DNA of 64,000 bases from Bradyrhizobium quebecense (lineage in GTDB: Bacteria > Pseudomonadota > Alphaproteobacteria > Rhizobiales > Xanthobacteraceae): the NCBI RefSeq assembly GCF_013373795.3, contig NZ_CP088025.1, forward strand, positions 47,578-111,577, read 5' to 3'. The translations under genes and the position numbers were made by a program. The notes under the pieces were generated by a model, which saw only the letters and a list, made by a program, of their open reading frames with translations, was not told where the DNA came from and made no database searches. Shown in pieces: positions 44,459 through 54,183 of this stretch. Position 1 is the first letter of the stretch. Every line of letters begins with the position of its first letter.

Positions 44459-45669
44459 GCGGCCTGGATGAGGCTTTGAATTTCGCCATTGACGCTGTCC
44501 AGCGCTTCCATTGCGCGGTCGTAGGTCGCGCGTGTGAACTGATCGCGGCTGACCTCATAGAGTGTTTGCTTCGTGATGCCGGCGTCGGAGATCGCCGTGC
44601 TTTTCAGCATCATATTGGTGACCATGCGATCGCCGAACAGCGAGCGCATGAAGCCGACCATTTGGGCCTGCGGTCCATCACCGGGCTCGTAGCGCGTGAC
44701 GAGATAGCGCATCCAATCGTAATTCATGTTGCCGCCTGCCTTGGCGACGACGGCAAGGAGGTCGGATGTCATGATGAGGAATTGGCACATCGACATGACG
44801 TCGAGCATTTGCGGATGCACCGGGATTAGGATCGCGGTTGCCGCGCAGAGTGCGGAGAGCGTGAGAAATCCAAGTTGGGGCGGACAATCGATCACGACGA
44901 CGTCGTAACGGTCCTGGACAGTGGCGAGGGCGCGGGCAACGCGGGCGAAGAACAGCGGATCACCCGACTGGCGCATAGCTAACGCTTTCGGGGTCTCGTG
45001 TTCGAATTCCATCAGTTCGATATTGCCGGGGACGATGTCGAGCCCCGAAAAGTAAGTCTGTCGAATGATATCGTGCAGCTCGCGACGCTCGTCGTCATAG
45101 CGGATGGCGCCGTAGAGGGTTCCGTTTTCCTCGACGTCAAACTCTGGCTGGTAGCCGTGCAGCGCCGAGAGCGAGGCCTGCGGATCGAGATCGACCGCAA
45201 GCACCCGATATCCCTGCAGCGTGAGATGTTGAGCGAGATGCGCGGCGGTGGTGGTCTTGCCTGATCCACCCTTGAAATTAACGACGCCGATGACTTGCAA
45301 CTGTTCGCCCGCGACGCGATGCGGTCGGTATCGTCGCACTCCCTTGCCGGATTCGTCGAGATAAGCCCGAAGGCTCTGAATGTCTTCGAATGTGTACGAC
45401 CGTCGACCCGATGGACTGGTGTCAGGTTGAGGGCCTCTTCCCTCCAGCGACAATTGGCGGAGATAGCCGTCATTGATACCGACGAGTTTCGCGACCTCCC
45501 CGGATGTAAACCGCCGGAGGTTCTTGCGGGCTTTTGGCGGGAACAGCTTCATGCGATGGGCATGAAGCTTCGCGGAGAGTTCCCGCGCGTCGGCTGCGAT
45601 CGTATCGTGGATCGCTGGGAGCGCGGCCGACAGGATTGGCGCCATCGTTTCTTGGTCGTTCAGGGCCAC
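44443..45669 (-). CDS. repA: Partition ATPase RepA
   Basis: The 408-residue ParA-type ATPase has a DNA-binding N-terminus (SGEVAKLVGINDGYLRQLSL), a deviant Walker A KGGSGKTTTAAHL, and VLAVDLDPQASLSALHGYQP, the RepA/ParA signature. It both segregates the plasmid and represses the repABC promoter. It is the first gene of the operon. The promoter should lie in the 350 bp upstream, which contain two parS sites. An in-frame ATG at 45645 is an alternative start. Confidence 0.92.
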   Translation of the reverse strand: MALNDQETMAPILSAALPAIHDTIAADARELSAKLHAHRMKLFPPKARKNLRRFTSGEVAKLVGINDGYLRQLSLEGRGPQPDTSPSGRRSYTFEDIQSLRAYLDESGKGVRRYRPHRVAGEQLQVIGVVNFKGGSGKTTTAAHLAQHLTLQGYRVLAVDLDPQASLSALHGYQPEFDVEENGTLYGAIRYDDERRELHDIIRQTYFSGLDIVPGNIELMEFEHETPKALAMRQSGDPLFFARVARALATVQDRYDVVVIDCPPQLGFLTLSALCAATAILIPVHPQMLDVMSMCQFLIMTSDLLAVVAKAGGNMNYDWMRYLVTRYEPGDGPQAQMVGFMRSLFGDRMVTNMMLKSTAISDAGITKQTLYEVSRDQFTRATYDRAMEALDSVNGEIQSLIQAAWGRA

Positions 45670-45813
45670 GGCTTTCTCGCGTAGTTACGAATTTCGGATG
45701 CAGCGCATGCGTAAAGCGTGGCTAGTACGCCCGATTCTGAGCGGTCGCGCAACAATTAAAGGGTAAACGAATCCTTAACGGTCAAATTGGGCCCCTCCTA
45801 CGCGAACGAAAAA

Positions 45814-45829
45814 GTTGACCGCGGTCAAC
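45814..45829. promoter_or_regulatory. parS site 2
   Basis: GTTGACCGCGGTCAAC, 145 bp upstream of repA. It is flanked by the same AAA on its left as parS site 3. Confidence 0.85.
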
Positions 45830-45918
45830 TTCGCGGAGAGATCCCACCTAGCGCCAACCCCGCTTACGCATTCGCTGGACAGGTTCCGGCCCGCACGCGA
45901 GGACCCAACCAGGAGAAA

Positions 45919-45934
45919 GTTGACCGCGGTCAAC
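45919..45934. promoter_or_regulatory. parS site 3
   Basis: GTTGACCGCGGTCAAC, 105 bp from site 2. The region 45670-46028 between repA and the recombinase gene holds only these two sites and the presumed repA promoter. Confidence 0.85.
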
Positions 45935-46028
45935 TCGCTCGAATGGCCCGAATCGGCTTCCCCCAGTCTAACCCTTTCCACCGCGCTGCAAGCCGAATCT
46001 AAGTTCTGCCTCGGGCCGCTGCGCCTCT

Positions 46029-47201
46029 TCAAACGCCGAGCCGTGCAGCTTGACCGAGTCGTCGATCTGCTTCGTTGTAATAACTGGCCGCCTGCTGCAC
46101 CGAGCGATGCTGGGACTGTTGCATCGCCTCCGACAGGGAAACGCCGCGTTGCGCCGCCTCAGTCAGATACCCGGATCTCAAGCCGTGCGCGGAAAACTCC
46201 CTCGCATCCAGCCCCGCCATCGCGCACCGCCGCTTGACGATCAGATTAATCGACTGCGGCGTCAGCGCCCGCTCCTCGATCGCCTCCCAGCGATCGATCG
46301 CGCGGAAGATCGGCCCCTGGCTGATGTCCGCCCGCTCCAGCCATTCGCGCAGCGCCTCGACCGGCGGTCCGACCAGCAGCACCCTCCCCTCGTCGTCGGC
46401 GTTGCCGGTCTTGGTGCGGCCGAGCTGAATGGCCACGCACGGCAACGTCGGCGACTTCGGGTCAAGCGGATCGAGCGGAACCGGCGGCTCGTCGGTGAGC
46501 TGCTCGACCCGCAGCCGCGCGACCTCGCTGCGTCGTCGCCCGCCGGAGGCGAACGCGAGCAGCAGGATGGCGAGATCGCGCGTATCGGCGAGCCGATCTG
46601 ACGAGCAGGTCGCGAGCAAGCGGTCCAAAACATCCCGGGTGACCGCCCGCTTGCTCTTGCGCCGACGCGGTCGCGTGCTGGCTCGGACGGCCAGCCGGAG
46701 CGCCGAGCGCAGGCTCGGCGAGGCGAGCGGCCCGACCTGCCCTTTCCACCGATGCAACGTCCCCCAGCTTGCAAGCCGCCGTTTCACCGTCGACGGCGCA
46801 TGCGGGCCGGTGCTGCGCAGCATCTCGCTTTCGCGTAGCGCGGCCGCGACGTCGGCCGGCATGCCGTGCTGGGGGTCGGCCTCGCGCCTGGCCGGATCCC
46901 ACAGATGATGCGCCACGAATTTCAGCGCGAGGCTTTCCGATGCCGGCCACGGCAACGCCGCGCCGGTCGCGGCCCGGGCCCAGGCTTCGAGGTAGGCAAG
47001 GTCCGATGCCAGCGCGCGCAGCGTATTCTCGCCGATGCCTTCCTGGGCGAGATGTTTCAGCGTCGCGACATCGTCGTCGGTCAGAAGCTCGGCGAGCCGG
47101 TCCCGCCGCTCCATCGGCAGGATGGCCGAGAGCGTGTCGAGCTGTAGCGCCCGCCGAGTTTCGGGGTCGGAGACCAGCGCGGCGGAGGTGATGTCGTCCA
47201 T
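46029..47201 (-). CDS. Tyrosine recombinase
   Basis: I start the gene at ATG 47201 (MDDITSAALVSDPETRRALQ); the longer frame is not protein-like. The 390-residue enzyme has a SAM-like core-binding domain and catalytic blocks GGRRRSEVARLRV (first Arg), FSAHGLRSGYLTEAAQ (His-x2-Arg) and HRSVQQAASYYN (His and nucleophilic Tyr). It may resolve plasmid multimers, as such recombinases beside repABC often do. It is 13 bp downstream of the next minus-strand gene, so the two probably share a transcript. Confidence 0.8.
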   Translation of the reverse strand: MDDITSAALVSDPETRRALQLDTLSAILPMERRDRLAELLTDDDVATLKHLAQEGIGENTLRALASDLAYLEAWARAATGAALPWPASESLALKFVAHHLWDPARREADPQHGMPADVAAALRESEMLRSTGPHAPSTVKRRLASWGTLHRWKGQVGPLASPSLRSALRLAVRASTRPRRRKSKRAVTRDVLDRLLATCSSDRLADTRDLAILLLAFASGGRRRSEVARLRVEQLTDEPPVPLDPLDPKSPTLPCVAIQLGRTKTGNADDEGRVLLVGPPVEALREWLERADISQGPIFRAIDRWEAIEERALTPQSINLIVKRRCAMAGLDAREFSAHGLRSGYLTEAAQRGVSLSEAMQQSQHRSVQQAASYYNEADRRLGQAARLGV

Positions 47202-47214
47202 GCTCGGCGCTCCC

Positions 47215-48306
47215 TCAGAACCCGTAAGGCCTGTCAGCCCAGCGCAGCAGCACTTGAGTATCGCGATCGGGCAGCCGGACGCGCTGCTCGCGCAGCCCGG
47301 CCGCGACGGCTTGCCCGATCTCCGCCTCAACCCAGTGGCCGTGGGTCATCAGGAAAAACCAGCCGAACGGAAGCCCGAGCTCGCGATCGATCGCCTCGAT
47401 GCGATCCATCAAAATGTGCACCGACTTATCCGGCATTGGCAGAAGCCGGTCCTTGGGCGGCCGCAGCGGCCGCGGAATGAAGCCGACCTCGCGCTCTCCC
47501 TTGTGGGTGTAGTCGCGGATGTCGAGGGCCCAATGCGCAAACACCCGCTGCGCGCCGGCGCTGGATTGCTCCCAGTCTTCGAAGAAGCGCAGCTCGCGCG
47601 GCACGTGCTCGAACCAGTCGGGCACGGCGTCGAGAAACGGGATTTCGCGGGCGCCGTCCGGTCCGATTTCCTGAATCACCCGCCGCTCGAGCTCCGGGCG
47701 CTTGGCTTCCCGTCGCTCGCGCTCGATTCGGTCGCAACGCCCGAGAAAGCTGCGGAGATGGACGAGAGCGCCGCCGGCACGGTCGAGCAGGCGGTAAACT
47801 GGGCCCACCAGGCGGTCGGCCTCGCGAAATTCGTCGCGGCGAATCCAGCTCGGATCGAACAAATCCTCTTCGCCGAACGGTCGATAATCGGGGTTGACGA
47901 TCGGGGCGGCCTGCCACTCGCTCTCGCGGCCGAGCGCGATCTGGACGTAATCGGCCGCGGCGGGACCGGTCGGCGCGAACACGAAGGCGCTGGTGCCGCG
48001 CCATTCGGTGATCTGCAGGTCCGTCTCCTTGAGGCGCCGCCACAGCGCGTCAAGGTCGCCGTCATCTTTGGCAAGCTCGCCTGTCATCCAGGGCCGCAGT
48101 TCGCCGATCCGCGTACCATCCGGTCGAATTACCGAACGGGTGTCGCGCCAGTAGTCATCGTCGATCCGCGCGACGCTGAACTGAAAGCCCGGGAAGGCGT
48201 GGGCGAGGGCGGGGACCAGGTCGGCGTCGGCGGTCGCGGGCTCAAGGCCAGCCAGCGCCGCGTTGATCGAGGTTGCGTCCGGTAGACGGAGAGGGGAGGT
48301 CATCAA
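47215..48306 (-). CDS. Conserved hypothetical plasmid protein
   Basis: The 363-residue soluble protein is rich in Trp, Asp and Arg (RIDDDYWRDTRSVIRPDGTR, then LRFFEDWEQSSAGAQRVFAH). It has no transmembrane segment and no motif I can name. High GC and strong third-position bias support a real gene. It is co-directional with the tyrosine recombinase gene, 13 bp apart. It may start at either of two adjacent ATGs. Confidence 0.65.
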   Translation of the reverse strand: MMTSPLRLPDATSINAALAGLEPATADADLVPALAHAFPGFQFSVARIDDDYWRDTRSVIRPDGTRIGELRPWMTGELAKDDGDLDALWRRLKETDLQITEWRGTSAFVFAPTGPAAADYVQIALGRESEWQAAPIVNPDYRPFGEEDLFDPSWIRRDEFREADRLVGPVYRLLDRAGGALVHLRSFLGRCDRIERERREAKRPELERRVIQEIGPDGAREIPFLDAVPDWFEHVPRELRFFEDWEQSSAGAQRVFAHWALDIRDYTHKGEREVGFIPRPLRPPKDRLLPMPDKSVHILMDRIEAIDRELGLPFGWFFLMTHGHWVEAEIGQAVAAGLREQRVRLPDRDTQVLLRWADRPYGF

Positions 48307-48448
48307 AAATTAACCCTGTAGTCGCGCGCGTGAACGGCCGAGCGTCTAGCGGGATGGCCTGGGCCAACGGACGGGTCGCCTGAGACCCCGGTCGGCACCG
48401 GCCAAACTCTCGGTATTGCCTTCCGCGGGGGCGGTGCCCCTTCCCTTG

Positions 48449-48478
48449 GTGTATCCTTGATGATATATACGGATACAC
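48449..48478 (+). promoter_or_regulatory. Inverted repeat upstream of vapBC, likely operator
   Basis: GTGTATCC (48449-48456) and GGATACAC (48471-48478) are exact inverted arms 14 bases apart, centred about 38 bp upstream of the vapB start. VapB-VapC complexes autoregulate through such sites. Confidence 0.65.
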
Positions 48479-48501
48479 AGTGCAGTCTAGAGGAATGCGC
48501 C

Positions 48502-48747
48502 ATGGCCTTCCACATCAAGAACCCGGAGACCGATGCGCTGGCCCGCAAGGTGGCGGCGCTGAAAAAACTCGGCCTCACCGAAGCCGTGCACGCCGCGCTC
48601 GCCCATGAGCTCGAGCGCGAGCAGGGCAAGCCGTCTTTGGTCGACCTCGGCGTCCAGTTCTGCCGGGATCTGCGCGCCAAGGGCAATCCGGCGCAGGGCC
48701 AGCCCGCCGACAAGGCGTTCCGCGACAGCCTGTATGAGGACACCTGA
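48502..48747 (+). CDS. vapB: VapB-type antitoxin
   Basis: The 81-residue product (MAFHIKNPETDALARKVAAL, then KLGLTEAVHAALAHELERE) has the short N-terminal DNA-binding strand-helix of VapB/PSK-type antitoxins. The C-terminal half should wrap the toxin. ATG 48502 follows AGAGGA at the right distance. The stop overlaps the vapC start by one base, the usual coupling of a type II toxin-antitoxin pair. Confidence 0.85.
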   Translation: MAFHIKNPETDALARKVAALKKLGLTEAVHAALAHELEREQGKPSLVDLGVQFCRDLRAKGNPAQGQPADKAFRDSLYEDT

Positions 48748-49142
48748 TGTTCATCGACGCCTCGGCGCTGACTGCGTTGTTGACCGACGAGGACGAGGCG
48801 CGTGAGCTTTTGGCCCGCCTGCAGCAGACCGGAACGCGTCTGACCTCGCCGCTGGCGGTGTGGGAGGCGGCGGTCGCGGTGGCGCGCGTGTTGAGACTTT
48901 CGGTCAGCGCCGCCGCCGAGGCGGTCGAAGACTATCTCGCGCTGATGGAGATCGCCGTGGTCGCGGTGCCGCCGGAGACGGCACGGATCGCGCTCGACGC
49001 CTTCGACCGGTTCGGCAAGGGCCGGCATCCGGCGAGCCTCAATTTCGGGGACTGCTTTGCCTATGCCTGTGCCCGGCATCTGGGCCAGCCGTTGATGTTC
49101 AAGGGCGGCGACTTTCCGCAGACCGACATCGAGGCCGCCTGA
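48747..49142 (+). CDS. vapC: VapC-type PIN-domain ribonuclease toxin
   Basis: The 131-residue PIN domain has the four acidic positions: Asp4 in FIDASAL, Glu in VWEAAVAV, Asp in NFGDCFAYACA and Asp near the end in GGDFPQTD. VapC enzymes cut RNA, often tRNA or rRNA, when released from VapB. It is intact and of normal length. The pair probably stabilises the plasmid. Confidence 0.88.
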   Translation: MFIDASALTALLTDEDEARELLARLQQTGTRLTSPLAVWEAAVAVARVLRLSVSAAAEAVEDYLALMEIAVVAVPPETARIALDAFDRFGKGRHPASLNFGDCFAYACARHLGQPLMFKGGDFPQTDIEAA

Positions 49143-49310
49143 GGCAGCCGCCAGGCCATCCCTGCAACCGGAAGGGCAGGGGACTTTGTCTTCCGGAAGG
49201 GCAAAGCGCCTCAGCATGGCGGACTCACACGCCGATTTGGTGCCCAGACGATGCGATGTCCGGGGCTCCCAGAGTTCAGAATCATTGATTTGCGCCGTGA
49301 CGTCCATCCC

Positions 49311-49335
49311 TATCGATAAGCGGTGGTTATCGATA
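49311..49335 (+). promoter_or_regulatory. Perfect 9-bp inverted repeat, likely operator
   Basis: TATCGATAA and TTATCGATA are exact inverted arms with a 7-base spacer, 29 bp upstream of the start at 49365. The downstream protein has a C-terminal HTH and may bind here. Confidence 0.6.
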
Positions 49336-49364
49336 GTGAGGACTGGCCGGGAACAGGCCCCGCT

Positions 49365-50564
49365 ATGACGGAAGCCAAAGCTGTGTTAGCTTCCGTTTCG
49401 CCGCTTCCTGTTAAGGTTATCAAGGCCTTGCTGCCCAGCTACCAAATCCCCGAACCGCTGCCCTGGGCCCAGCTCGCCGGGCCGCTCGCCGCCGCCGAGG
49501 ATGCGCTCGCCCGCCTCGACGAGCGGCTGGCCAAAAGCCCAATACGCGACGGCGCGATCAGCCGGATGCACTTCGCCGACTCCTGCGCCAGTCTGTGGCT
49601 CGACGGCGAACTCGTCCACCTCGACGACCTTGTCCTCCACGACGCCGGCATGGACGTCCGCGCCCCGACCCACGAGTTGACCCGGGCTCATGCCGTGCTG
49701 CGCGCCCGTCGGCGCATCGCCGAGGCGAAGCCCGATTGGGCGCAGTCCGTTGCCGGGCTCGCTGGCCTCCGCGGGCGGAGCGAGCGAGAGGAGGGGACGG
49801 GCAACCGGAAGGAAGTCGAGGGAAGTCTTGGGGTCGACGAGGACGCGGAGCGGGAGGAGGTGGGTTTCGAAGGGCCGCTTGATGCCATCAACACCGATCC
49901 CCATCTGGCCGCCGCCCTCGCCGCGGTCGATGCCGCGAACGCCAGGGCGGAGCGCAGGCTCGCCGACGAGGCTCGGTCGCGGCCGGAGCGGGATTCCCTC
50001 GTCTACGATCCCGACTGGGACGAAGACGGCCGCCTCGACGACTGGCGCACCGTCGTCGACGAGACCCGCACCCTGCCGCCGACCCTGGCGGCGGCGATCG
50101 CCGCGGATGCCTGGGACGCGATCGAACCGCTCGAGCACACGCCTTGGCTCGGCCGCCTGCTCGCAGCTGGCGTGTTGCGCGCGCGCGGCAAGACACGCTG
50201 GCATCTACCGTGCCTGCATGCCGGGCTGAAAAGCATCTCGCGTGAGCGCCGGCGGCCGCGCGACGCCGCAGCACGGCTCGCGGTGCAGCTCGAGGCGATG
50301 ACGGCCGCGGCCGAGGCCGGCCGCAAGGACCACGACCGCTGGCTGATGACCAGAAACCTGCTCACCCGCAAACTCGCCGGCCGTCGCACCACTTCAAAAC
50401 TGCCGGCGCTCCTCGATTACGTGCTGACCCGGCCGATCGTCTCGGCCGGCATGATCGCCGAAGAGCTCGGGATCACGCCCCGTGCGGCCCAAAACCTCGT
50501 CGCGGAGCTCGGCCTCCGCGAGGCGACCGGCCGGGGACGCTACCGGGCGTGGGGGATTCTCTGA
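49365..50564 (+). CDS. RHE_PE00001-type protein (DUF1612 and HTH)
   Basis: With the start at ATG 49365 the protein has 399 residues. It shows the DUF1612-like blocks SPIRDGAISRMHFADSCASL and LVHLDDLVLHDAGMDVRAPT, a charged linker, and a C-terminal HTH (SAGMIAEELGITPRAAQNLV). This protein type is a common neighbour of repABC in rhizobia, annotated RHE_PE00001 family, with unknown role. The HTH suggests DNA binding. The perfect inverted repeat upstream is a candidate site. Confidence 0.75.
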   Translation: MTEAKAVLASVSPLPVKVIKALLPSYQIPEPLPWAQLAGPLAAAEDALARLDERLAKSPIRDGAISRMHFADSCASLWLDGELVHLDDLVLHDAGMDVRAPTHELTRAHAVLRARRRIAEAKPDWAQSVAGLAGLRGRSEREEGTGNRKEVEGSLGVDEDAEREEVGFEGPLDAINTDPHLAAALAAVDAANARAERRLADEARSRPERDSLVYDPDWDEDGRLDDWRTVVDETRTLPPTLAAAIAADAWDAIEPLEHTPWLGRLLAAGVLRARGKTRWHLPCLHAGLKSISRERRRPRDAAARLAVQLEAMTAAAEAGRKDHDRWLMTRNLLTRKLAGRRTTSKLPALLDYVLTRPIVSAGMIAEELGITPRAAQNLVAELGLREATGRGRYRAWGIL

Positions 50565-50744
50565 AAAGGCGCGCGCTGGTTGGATCGGGTTTGTCCGAAG
50601 TCAGTATATGTCTTTCGGACATCCAATTTGCCATCTGTGGCCACCCGTCGGCCATTTGCGTTGTTTAAATCGGGCAGTAACCCCATCGTGAAACGGTTCG
50701 ATTGAGGTTATGATTCGTCCCACAGGGGAAAGTAAAGCAGAGCC

Positions 50745-51734
50745 ATGGCCCGCGGGGAGTTGATGAAGAAATTGCTGGCCAGCTACGGTCGGGACGATGA
50801 GTTCCGCGCCGTGGCAGAGCAAATCATCGACGAGGAGGAAAAGAAGAATAATCGCGTTCTGGCGCGCAGCCTGCGCAAGACGCTCGAGGCTGGCCCGAGC
50901 CGGCCGAGCGGTCCCAAGGCGCTCGCGCCCCTCATTCCGTTTCCCGAGGCGGCGGCGGATTTTATCGAGCGGGTTGAGCCACGCCACAGCCGGAACGACA
51001 TCGTCCTGGGCGCGACGAACGTGCGCGTACTGCTTGGCCTCGTCAAAGAGTTTCGCCGCGCCGATGAAATCCGGCGCCACGGCCTCAAGGTGCGCTCGAA
51101 ACTGCTGTTCTGCGGGCCGCCGGGCTGCGGCAAGACGCTGTGCGCGGAGATTTTCGCCGCGGAGCTTGGACTACCGCTCTTCCTCGTCAAGCTTGACCGG
51201 CTGATCTCGTCCTACTTGGGCGAGACGGCCGGCAATGTCCGCAAGATCTTCGAGTTCGCCCGCAAGCAACCTTGCGTTCTGTTTTTTGACGAATTCGACG
51301 CGCTGGCGCGCTCGCGCGATGACAGCAGCGAGCACAATGAGCTACGCCGCGTCGTCAACAGCTTGTTGTTGTTCATCGACCATATCCAGCCGAAGGGCTT
51401 CTTGATCGCCGCGACGAACCTGGACCGATCGCTCGATCCCGCAGTCTGGCGGCGGTTCGACGAGGTCGTCTGGTTCGACAAACCTGGCCGGTCGATGATC
51501 GGGCGATTCTTGCGGTTGAGGTTCAAGAATGTCGCCCTCGCCTTCGATCCGATGCAGCATGCCGCGGCGCTGGAAGGCTATTCCTACGCCGAGATCGAGC
51601 GGGTCTGCACGCAGGCGGTCAAGTCGATGATCATCGACCGCCGCAAGCAGGTGCAGGAACGCGATTTCAATCGCGCCTTGGAAGATGAGGCGCGGCGCCG
51701 AGCAGGACAGTCTCGCCTCGCGCCGACGAGCTAG
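50745..51734 (+). CDS. ietA: IetA-like AAA ATPase, second copy
   Basis: The 329-residue ATPase has Walker A CGPPGCGKT, Walker B CVLFFDEFDALA and sensor AATNLDRS, with the arginine block WRRFDEV. It is followed after 7 bp by a subtilase gene, the ietAS order. Unlike the copy at 35358-36467 it ends without an HTH. It has a GGGGAAAG ribosome site. The gene is intact although its protease partner is not. Confidence 0.78.
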   Translation: MARGELMKKLLASYGRDDEFRAVAEQIIDEEEKKNNRVLARSLRKTLEAGPSRPSGPKALAPLIPFPEAAADFIERVEPRHSRNDIVLGATNVRVLLGLVKEFRRADEIRRHGLKVRSKLLFCGPPGCGKTLCAEIFAAELGLPLFLVKLDRLISSYLGETAGNVRKIFEFARKQPCVLFFDEFDALARSRDDSSEHNELRRVVNSLLLFIDHIQPKGFLIAATNLDRSLDPAVWRRFDEVVWFDKPGRSMIGRFLRLRFKNVALAFDPMQHAAALEGYSYAEIERVCTQAVKSMIIDRRKQVQERDFNRALEDEARRRAGQSRLAPTS

Positions 51735-51741
51735 GCGCATC

Positions 51742-53917
51742 GTGGCACGCTACGATCATCTTGAGCTTGTCCGGCTGCCCGAACAGTTCGAGCGCCGCAA
51801 GCTCGGCGGCGGCGGGCCTCCGCCGGCACGCGATCGCGACCAGCACAGCACGAAACTGCGCGATGAACTTAATGCGGCGACGCAGGCGCAGAGAGGCCGG
51901 CGCAAGCCTGAATTCGTCGATCCCTCTCTGATCCTGCGCGTGCAAATGACGGGCGCCCTCCTTGAGGAGGACTGGGAGCGTTTGGGGCTTACGGTCTTGT
52001 CGAGCGATGCAGACCGCACGCTCGTGCTGTTCGCTTCGAACGAAGACATGCAGGACTTCCGCGCCCGCCTCGATGCCTACCAGCGCGGCGCGCCGCCCGG
52101 CCAGAAGCATGCGCCGTACAACAATTTCGTGGCAGGAATCGAGAGCATTGGGTCAGTCGAACCCCGGGACCGGATTGGTTCGCGCTTTCAGGAGGAAGGG
52201 TTTGCGGACCTCAACGACTTTGTGCCCCAAACATCCTACCTGGTCGATATCGAGCTTTGGGACCTTGGCGAGCGCCGTCTGCGGGAACGCAAGATCGAGG
52301 AGGTCATCCGTTACGTCGAGGCCCGGGCCGGTGAGGTCTTGGATCGCTACATCGGTCCCTCGATCAGCATGTTTCGCGCGCGCCTGACGGGCGAACTCAT
52401 TCGCACCCTACTTACAATCGAGGAGGTGGCGACGATCGATCTGCCACCTGCGCCGGATGTGACGACGGCGGAAGCGCTCGACCTGACGCTGGCCGATGCT
52501 CCCGCGCTGAACGCGCTTGCCGAGGACGCGCCGCTCATCGGCATCATCGACAGCGGCGTCAACGATCACCCGTTCTTGGCGGATATTGTCGCCGGCGCGA
52601 TCGGCGTTCCCGCCGATCTCGGCACGGCGGACGTTTGGGGTCACGGCACCCGGGTCGCCGGCGTCGCCGCGTTTGGTGACCTGCGCGCACAGCTTGCCGT
52701 CGGCGCATTGCAACGCGGCGCCCGTATCTGTGCGGCGAAGGTCGTGAACGACCGGGGTGACTTTGACGATCGCCGCCTCGTGCCCTCCCAGATGCGCGAG
52801 GCGATCACGAGGCGGCAATCGCCTGGAACAGGCGGTGACCGAATATCCGCGCTATCTTCTGGAGGACGCCAATCGATTCTTCGAGCCCGCGGGCGCATTG
52901 AATGTGATCACCGTCGGCGCGCTCGCGCATGGCGAGGGCCTCGATCCGGATCGGGCCGAGGATGTGGGCGTGCGCCCGATCACGCTCCTGCACGAGCCGG
53001 CGCCGTTTTCCCGGATCGGACCGGGGCCTGGCGGGGCCACGAAGCCTGACGTGGTCGAGATTGGCGGCACGCTGATCTTCGACCCCATCGTCGCGCGTCT
53101 GCGGGGCGGGGAGGATGTCGGCAGCGCTGGCGTCCTGACGCTGTATCACAGCTATCTTGATCGCCTGTTCACGGCGGGTTCGGGCACATCCTATGCCGCC
53201 CCACGAGTTGCGTTCAGCGCCGCTCAGATCCTGACGCGCTTCCCGCATGCCTCAGCCAATCTGGTGCGCGCGCTCATCGTGGGTTCCGCGGAAATCCCGC
53301 AGCCAGCCCAGGAGCGGCTTCAGCTGCTTGGTGTGGACGCGACGCGCGCGATCTGCGGGCACGGCCTCGTCGATCTGGAACGCGCGGCCTTCTCCGACGA
53401 CGCGCGCGTCATGCTCTACGCAGAAGACGAGCTCGCCCTCGACCATTTTGCCGTCTATCGCATTCCAATTCCCGAAGCGTTTCAAGCGGGAAATGGGGAA
53501 CGCTGCATTCGCGTGACGCTGGCGTTTGATCCACCGGTGCGACACACGCGAACCGATTATGCAGGTGTCGGCATGAGCTTCCGGCTGATTCGGGGCTGCC
53601 AACCTGATCTGATCTTCGAGCACTACCGAAAGCGCGAGCAGGACGATGGTCCATTTCCGGAGCTCGCCGGGAGATACAATTGCAATCTCGTTCCCGGTCC
53701 CCAGGCGAGGGAGAAGGGGACCGTCCAATCCGCCACCGTCACGTTCAAACGTGGCATCGAGGACTATGGGGATAGCTACTATCTTGTCGTGCGCTGCGAA
53801 AGCGGCTGGGCCACCCATGTCGATCGGCAGCAATTCGCCGTCGTCATCGAACTCTTGCAGAAGGCCGAAGTGCAGCTCTACGAAAGAGTGCGGCAGCGGC
53901 TGCGTCTTCAGGCGTGA
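51742..53917 (+). pseudogene. ietS: IetS-like subtilase with internal deletion/frameshift, second copy
   Basis: The protease starts with GTG 51742 (VARYDHLELVRLPEQFERR). It shows the Asp block LIGIIDSGVNDHPFL and the His block VWGHGTRVAGVAAF, then leaves the frame near 52800. The second frame (RGGNRLEQAVTEYPRYLLED onward) contains the Ser block GSGTSYAAPRVAFS and a long C-terminal domain ending at 53917. No segment resembling the oxyanion-hole Asn (S-x-GN type) lies between His and Ser, so some residues were deleted along with the frame change. An active protease is not expected. Confidence 0.7.
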
Positions 53918-54183
53918 CGCACCGGCGGAATGCTTAAACAATTCGGTGTGGAATTCAAGGATAGCGAGACGCCACGAGGGGCCGAGCGAGCGACGCGCAA
54001 TCCTCGAACGCGTGATCGCCGCAAGCCTGCCGCAGGAAACGGCGAGACAAGAGCATGCCGACACGATGCACCGGCATTAGCCGCTGCCAACGTGAAACGT
54101 CAAACTCAGACTTGATCCCCTTGATTGAGGCCGCGGCCTTGCTGACTTCGCGTTGCTCGAGCAGGTGGCAGGCCCAGACGCGA

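Noticed and set aside
47035..48285. 416-codon plus-strand frame
   Set aside because: It is antisense to the tyrosine recombinase and the hypothetical plasmid gene, with no domain and no start signal.
49386..50204. 272-codon minus-strand frame
   Set aside because: It is the shadow of the RHE_PE00001-type gene, whose operator, HTH and blocks support the plus strand.
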